Source: Rhizobium sp. SG_E_25_P2
Lineage (GTDB): Bacteria > Pseudomonadota > Alphaproteobacteria > Rhizobiales > Rhizobiaceae
Reading direction: 5' to 3'
NCBI RefSeq assembly: GCF_029892285.1
Contig: NZ_JARXVM010000020.1
Span: 57,919 to 121,918 of the forward strand
DNA length: 64,000 nt
The notes under the pieces are model-generated. The model searched no databases, was not told the origin of the DNA, and saw only the letters and a program-made list of their open reading frames with translations. The position numbers were made by a program, and so were the translations under genes. Positions 60,021 through 64,000 of the stretch are shown in pieces; the stretch's first letter is position 1; each line of letters starts with the position of its first letter.

Positions 60021-61208
60021 TCACTTCTTCCAGATCAACGCCGAGCTCACCGCGTAATTGAACACCGCGCCCATCACCGCGCCAGCCAGCCCGGCCAGCC
60101 AGGCGGTGGCGCTGAAGGAGTAGATCCAGCTGGCGACCCCGACATTGCCGATCGAGCCGATCGAACAGGCGAGATAGAATTTCACCAGCCCGGTCATGAA
60201 GCCCCAACCTGTCAGCCGCGCATCGCGATAGGTCAGGCGGTTGTTGAGCACGAAATTCCAGGTCATGGCGGTGATGACCGCGAGCGCCTGCGCCCAGCCG
60301 AAGGCGAGGCCGAGATGACTGATCCCGAATTGCAGCATCATCAGATGCACGGCCACGCCGGAGGCGCCGACGGCGGCGAACATCAGGAAGCGCACGGGCA
60401 GCGCCCCGCCGAGCAGTTTGGAGAAGATCAGCCCGAGATAATCCAGCGTCACCAGCGCGTCGAGCTTGCTCTCGCCATGCTGGCGCGCCCTGAAGCGATA
60501 GGTCAGCTCGACGATGCGCTTGTCGCGGCCCGCACTCCACAGGAGATCAGCGAGCAGCTTGTAGCCCTGGCTGGAAAGCTCAGGCGCATGCGCCTCGACG
60601 ATCTCGCGCCTCAGCATGAAGAAGCCCGACATCGGATCGGTGACGGAGACGCCCATCAGCCCGCGGGCAAGCCTCGTCGCCATCTCGCTTCCCCAGCGGC
60701 GGATGCCGGAAAAGCCGTCGCTGGCGGATCCGCCCTCGGCGTAGCGGCTGGCGATGGCGATGTCGGCGCCGGCGCGGATCTCTTTCAGCATGTTCGGCAA
60801 CAGCGTTTCGTCATGTTGGAGATCGGCGTCGATCACCGCCACGACGGGCGCGGACGACGACAGCATCCCCTCGATCACCGCCCCCGACAGCCCGCGCCGC
60901 CCGACCCGGCGAATGCAGCGCAGCCTGGGATCGCGACCGCCGATCGATTTGGCAAGCGCGGCGGTGCCGTCCGGACTGTCGTCATCCACCACCACCGCCT
61001 CCCAGGCCACGCCCGCGAGCGCGGCGTCGATACGGCGGAAGAGCTCGGCGATGTTGTCGCGCTCGCAATAGCTCGGGATCACCACGGTCAGCTCGATCGC
61101 GGCGCGGGGCAGGGGGCGTGCGTCTTTCCCGGCCTCACGGGCCAAAGGCGGCGCAACCCTGGCGTCCGCGCCGGTCTGAAGTCTCGGAAGAAGGTCGAAA
61201 TCGCTCAT
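60021..61208 (-). CDS. GT2 glycosyltransferase with C-terminal GtrA domain
   Basis: A 395-residue dolichol-phosphate-mannose-synthase-like protein. N-terminal GT2 domain: VVIPSYCERDNIAELFRRID, VDDDSPDGT and VIDADLQHDETLL (metal-binding DAD), with SRYAEGGSASDG. A GtrA membrane domain follows (about 265-395) with four spans. Its elements are RFLMFAAVGASGVAVHLMML and WNFVLNNRLTYRDARLTGWG. It would make and translocate a polyprenyl-phosphate sugar. It lies 40 bases downstream of an integral membrane GT39/83-like transferase gene that could use that sugar, so the two likely form a lipid-linked sugar pathway. Confidence 0.92.
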   Translation of the reverse strand: MSDFDLLPRLQTGADARVAPPLAREAGKDARPLPRAAIELTVVIPSYCERDNIAELFRRIDAALAGVAWEAVVVDDDSPDGTAALAKSIGGRDPRLRCIRRVGRRGLSGAVIEGMLSSSAPVVAVIDADLQHDETLLPNMLKEIRAGADIAIASRYAEGGSASDGFSGIRRWGSEMATRLARGLMGVSVTDPMSGFFMLRREIVEAHAPELSSQGYKLLADLLWSAGRDKRIVELTYRFRARQHGESKLDALVTLDYLGLIFSKLLGGALPVRFLMFAAVGASGVAVHLMMLQFGISHLGLAFGWAQALAVITAMTWNFVLNNRLTYRDARLTGWGFMTGLVKFYLACSIGSIGNVGVASWIYSFSATAWLAGLAGAVMGAVFNYAVSSALIWKK

Positions 61209-61248
61209 GGCTCAGCTGTCTTTCCGTGATTGCAGGAGAAAGGTCGCG

Positions 61249-62781
61249 TCAGTCGAAGAGTTCCACCTTGGCCAGCGAATTGCCGTAAAAGCGCACGAAG
61301 CGGCGCTGATCGGCAATCGCCGAACGGATGATCGATTTGGGGTCGTAGAGCGAAATCGACACCTGCACGAGCCAGACGCGACGGTGGCTTTTGAGAGCCG
61401 CCTCGACGATCGTCCGGTCCTCGGGCGCGATCTCAGGCGCGCCGAGATTGCTCATATAAATGCGGTCGAGCCCGCGCTGCGGATAGGGGCCGGGGACATA
61501 GATAACGGGCGGGAACTTGGCGTGACGCCGGGCGTAATACTCCACCGCCACGCTGCCCTCGGCGGGCGCGGCGATCACCACATCGCCGGGCTGGGCATTG
61601 TCGGCGATCACTTGCGCGATCATCTTCCAGTCGTCGATCGGTCTTTCGAAATCCTCGACCACCTTCTGCACGGACAGGCCGATCACCAGCGCGGCAAGCG
61701 CGGCCTTGATCCAGAGCCGACCCGGCAGCGACACTATCCCATAGGCCGCGACCAAAAGAGCCAAGGGAACCATCCAGTCGAACAATCGCTGGATATAAAT
61801 CGGCTTGACCGCAAAACTCACCGCCAGCAGCGCGTAAAGCGGCAGAACCAGAGTCACGCCCGCCACGATCGCCTGCCGCGGCGCCGCCTGCGCCATGCGG
61901 ATCACCCCGAGGATCAAGAGCGTGGCGGCGAGACAGAGCGCGATCCCATCGCCGCCGATCACCAGTTCCCAGGCGCTCCAGAGATCCCGGGGTTTTGGGG
62001 TCAGCCAGAAGGCGAGGTTCATGAAGGCCTTGGATTGGGCGAAGAAGATCGGCGCATAGGGCGCCCAGACCAACAGCGCCAGCACGCCCGCGCCCGTGAG
62101 CACGCCGAATGCCATCAGCCGCCGACCTGCGGGAACGAGCGGCAGCGTCGCAAAGAGCCCGGTCCAGAGCCCGAAGGCGACGAAAAAAGAGGTGTTGTGA
62201 AACAGCAGCGACGCCCCCGCCGTCAGCCCCATCATCAGCGCCGGCCCGATCCAGTCGCCGCGCGGCGCCGTGTCATCGGTGCGCGCCAGTCGCTCCACCA
62301 GCGCAAGCGCGGCGAGAATGGCGAGCGTGAGAAGCAGCGTCTGCAGCGCATAGGGCCGGACATTCTGCGCATCGCGGATATTGGCGGCGTTTACGGCGAC
62401 AAACAGCGCGGCCATGAGCCCCGCCGCTTCGAACCGGGACGACGGCGCGATGAACCGGCCCGAGACCGCCACCGCCGCAATCGTCGCGAGACTGGCGACC
62501 AGCGACAGCGCGCGCAGCCCCGCTTCATTGTCGCCGAATAGGCCGGACCACGCCTTCAGCAGCGTGTAATAAACCGGCGGATGGGTCTCGTATTGCGGCA
62601 CGTCGCGCCAGAGGTCGACAAAGCTCTGGCTGGCGAACCACTGACTGTAGAGCTCGTCGATCCATAGCGAGCGCGCGCCGATCTCGGGCAGCCGAAAGCC
62701 CAGCCCGATCATCATGACCAGCAATGCCGCCAGCCAGAACCAGCCGCTTTTCCGCTCCGCCGTCATGGTGTCGTTCGTCAT
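61249..62781 (-). CDS. GT39/GT83-like membrane glycosyltransferase (ArnT/PMT superfamily)
   Basis: A 510-residue integral membrane protein with about 11-12 transmembrane spans. The first periplasmic loop holds SLWIDELYSQWFASQSFVDL with the catalytic-type Asp-Glu, then YETHPPVYYTLLKAW. Further elements are MGLTAGASLLFHNTSFFVAF and IYIQRLFDWMVPL. This matches glycosyltransferases that take sugar from a polyprenyl phosphate donor. AAAGGTGAAG lies directly before the ATG at the given start; a second ATG five codons later is possible. The C-terminal 160 residues are periplasmic. First gene of an operon with the GT2-GtrA gene, which probably makes its donor. Confidence 0.85.
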   Translation of the reverse strand: MTNDTMTAERKSGWFWLAALLVMMIGLGFRLPEIGARSLWIDELYSQWFASQSFVDLWRDVPQYETHPPVYYTLLKAWSGLFGDNEAGLRALSLVASLATIAAVAVSGRFIAPSSRFEAAGLMAALFVAVNAANIRDAQNVRPYALQTLLLTLAILAALALVERLARTDDTAPRGDWIGPALMMGLTAGASLLFHNTSFFVAFGLWTGLFATLPLVPAGRRLMAFGVLTGAGVLALLVWAPYAPIFFAQSKAFMNLAFWLTPKPRDLWSAWELVIGGDGIALCLAATLLILGVIRMAQAAPRQAIVAGVTLVLPLYALLAVSFAVKPIYIQRLFDWMVPLALLVAAYGIVSLPGRLWIKAALAALVIGLSVQKVVEDFERPIDDWKMIAQVIADNAQPGDVVIAAPAEGSVAVEYYARRHAKFPPVIYVPGPYPQRGLDRIYMSNLGAPEIAPEDRTIVEAALKSHRRVWLVQVSISLYDPKSIIRSAIADQRRFVRFYGNSLAKVELFD

Positions 62782-63068
62782 CTTCACCTTTGGCCGCCCC
62801 GCCGCGCGAGCGCAGCAAGCCTTTGATCGCCGTCGATCAAACCTGTGCTGCGGCGCATAACGTTTCAAGGGGAATTTTGTTGCAGTTGCGTGATCGGCGC
62901 GGACCATTTGCGGGAGAGGCCGGCAGGGGCGTCGAGCGCGCCGCCGCCTGCAATTGCCATCACCCGCCAGAGATGTTCCGGCGGGAACAGCCTGCGAAGA
63001 TGAAGGCCGGCATAGTCTTTTCATGAGCGGCGCGGAGGGCGCGCCGCCGAACCCCGGGGGGACACGCC

Positions 63069-63848
63069 ATGACGCCGGCAGCCAATGCAATCCTGATCAA
63101 GCGCATCAACAGCTTCGAATTCACCGGCGTCATCAATCTCGGCGAGGACGCCGCCAGAACCGGCTTCAACAATTTGACCCTGGGTTCCGACAGTTTCGTC
63201 CTCAACCCGCGTTTCGACTTCTCGACCGATTACCGGATCAACGCCCGTTCCGGCCATGATGTGATCGGCACCAGCGCCGGCGACGACATCATTTATGGCG
63301 GCTCCGGCAATGACCGTCTCAATGCCGGCAAGGGCGCCGACGATGTGTTCGGCGGCTCGGGCAATGACACCATTTTTGGCGGCGCCCATCAGGACGACAT
63401 TCAGGGCGGCTCGGGCGTCGACGTGATCGATGGCGGCGCCGATCGCGATATGATCAGCGGCGGCCGCGGCGACGACGCGCTGACCGGTGGTTCTGGCTCG
63501 GATGTCTTTATTTTCCACACCGGCGACGGCGTCGATCGGATCACCGATTTCACTCAGGGCCAGGACCTGATCGCGCTCGGCGCCGAAATCCTGCGCGTTC
63601 TGCCGGATACGTTCCAGGGCGCCTATGACGTGGCCGCCGCGCTGATCAATGTCGATCACCAGGGCGATTTCACCATCATCAGCGGCCAGTTTAACTCCAC
63701 CGAACAACTGATCTTCGATATCGACACCCGCATCCTCTCCTTCGATGCCGACGGTTCCGCAGGACCGGGCGAGGCGGTGGACCTGATGCATCTGGAATCG
63801 GTCGCTCGCCTGCAGGCCTCGGACTTCTGGGCCCCGGCGGCGTTTTGA
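63069..63848 (+). CDS. Short RTX-type calcium-binding protein
   Basis: A 259-residue protein with a compact block of RTX nonapeptides between about 75 and 155: GGSGNDRLNAGKGADDVFGG, GGSGNDTIFGG, GGSGVDVIDGGADRDMISGG and GRGDDALTGGSGSDVF. The C-terminal Peptidase_M10_C-like end (ITDFTQGQDLIALGAEILR, then LSFDADGSAGPGE and QASDFWAPAAF) fits type I secretion substrates. No signal peptide. GGGGG precedes the ATG. Unlike the 37-42 kb array it is GC-rich, similar in base use to its surroundings. Possibly an adhesin or a stray C-terminal module of a protease-like protein. Confidence 0.87.
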   Translation: MTPAANAILIKRINSFEFTGVINLGEDAARTGFNNLTLGSDSFVLNPRFDFSTDYRINARSGHDVIGTSAGDDIIYGGSGNDRLNAGKGADDVFGGSGNDTIFGGAHQDDIQGGSGVDVIDGGADRDMISGGRGDDALTGGSGSDVFIFHTGDGVDRITDFTQGQDLIALGAEILRVLPDTFQGAYDVAAALINVDHQGDFTIISGQFNSTEQLIFDIDTRILSFDADGSAGPGEAVDLMHLESVARLQASDFWAPAAF

Positions 63849-63948
63849 GGGGCGGTAAAGAAGGGCGTGCGCCATCGCTTGGCGCAGGCGGAGAGGGCGT
63901 GCATCGCCCCTTGCATGTTGGATTTGCGCTTGGTGATGTATCTTGCGC

Positions 63949-63984
63949 TCGATCACCCGGGGGTGGCCACCCCCGGGTGATCGA
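63949..63984. repeat. Perfect 36-bp palindrome
   Basis: TCGATCACCCGGGGGTGG is followed directly by its exact reverse complement, with no loop and no mismatch. It sits about 100 bases after the RTX gene stop and 16 bases from the right edge. It could act as a terminator hairpin, a protein-binding site, or mark an assembly boundary. Confidence 0.85.
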
Positions 63985-64000
63985 CGGGCGGGACCGTATG

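Noticed and set aside
1..64000. CRISPR array, rRNA genes, insertion sequence with transposase, or prophage
   Set aside because: No regularly spaced direct repeats, no ribosomal RNA core sequences, and no transposase, integrase or phage structural genes were seen in either strand.

Overview
The window looks like chromosomal DNA of an alphaproteobacterium of the order Hyphomicrobiales (Rhizobiales). It is GC-rich. It carries several families typical of that order: a MucR/Ros regulator, DUF5330 next to sufE, a DUF1236 secreted protein, a DUF6456 protein paired with a DnaA-domain-IV-like protein, and a seven-gene Mrp/Pha antiporter operon. I cannot place it below order from sequence alone.

Layout. 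0-4.4 kb: end of a DUF1236 gene, a CpxRA-like two-component pair, a TetR regulator, a small membrane protein and tRNA-Pro(CGG). 4.5-11 kb: a capsule-type export unit (kpsE-kpsM-kpsT) divergent from a capsule-type glycosyltransferase, followed by a coiled-coil mini-protein and a sulfotransferase-like gene; together they suggest a surface polysaccharide that may be sulfated. 10.9-17 kb: universal stress protein, DksA-like zinc-finger protein, LuxR-type regulator, PAS histidine kinase overlapping a peptidoglycan-binding gene, DUF5330 and sufE. 17-20.4 kb: a small accessory patch with HicBA, a PIN/excisionase-like toxin-antitoxin pair, an AT-rich secreted mini-protein, and two damaged copies of one unknown gene. 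20.4-22.4 kb: DUF6456, DnaA-IV-like and mucR. 22.9-28.8 kb: mrpABCDEFG.

28.8-36.9 kb: a putative abortive-infection (putAbiC) gene with a small acidic partner, an orphan HTH antitoxin, CPBP protease, msrB, hemolysin-III-like protein, and a split mnmC (mnmD divergent from an FAD oxidoreductase) next to a 287-bp non-coding element with 35-bp terminal inverted repeats. 36.9-42.2 kb: three tandem RTX-type secreted repeat proteins plus a truncated fourth paralogue. 42.3-49.4 kb: ureide/purine-ring catabolism (puuE, alc, uraD) interspersed with a Tat-exported PhoX-like phosphatase, a RelE-like toxin-antitoxin pair and an unknown two-gene unit. 49.6-55.4 kb: chemoreceptor, an unknown small protein, and two tandem serralysin-like metalloproteases, each with its own recognisable promoter and terminator. 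55.5-64 kb: zinc alcohol dehydrogenase with a degenerate structural-zinc loop, a candidate new toxin-antitoxin pair, GreA/B-like factor, SRPBCC protein divergent from LysR, GT39/83-like and GT2-GtrA glycosyltransferases, another short RTX protein, and a perfect 36-bp palindrome near the right edge.

Themes. Six full-length calcium-binding RTX proteins (two of them proteases) are encoded here without a type I secretion system, so an exporter must lie elsewhere. A family of about 160-bp palindromic repeats sits mainly between convergent genes (four copies between 43 and 60 kb). The best candidates for undescribed biology are the RTX array with its decayed paralogue, the putAbiC two-gene unit, the 56.8-57.5 kb and 47.8-48.9 kb gene pairs, and the inverted-repeat element. 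None of these is proven by sequence reading alone.
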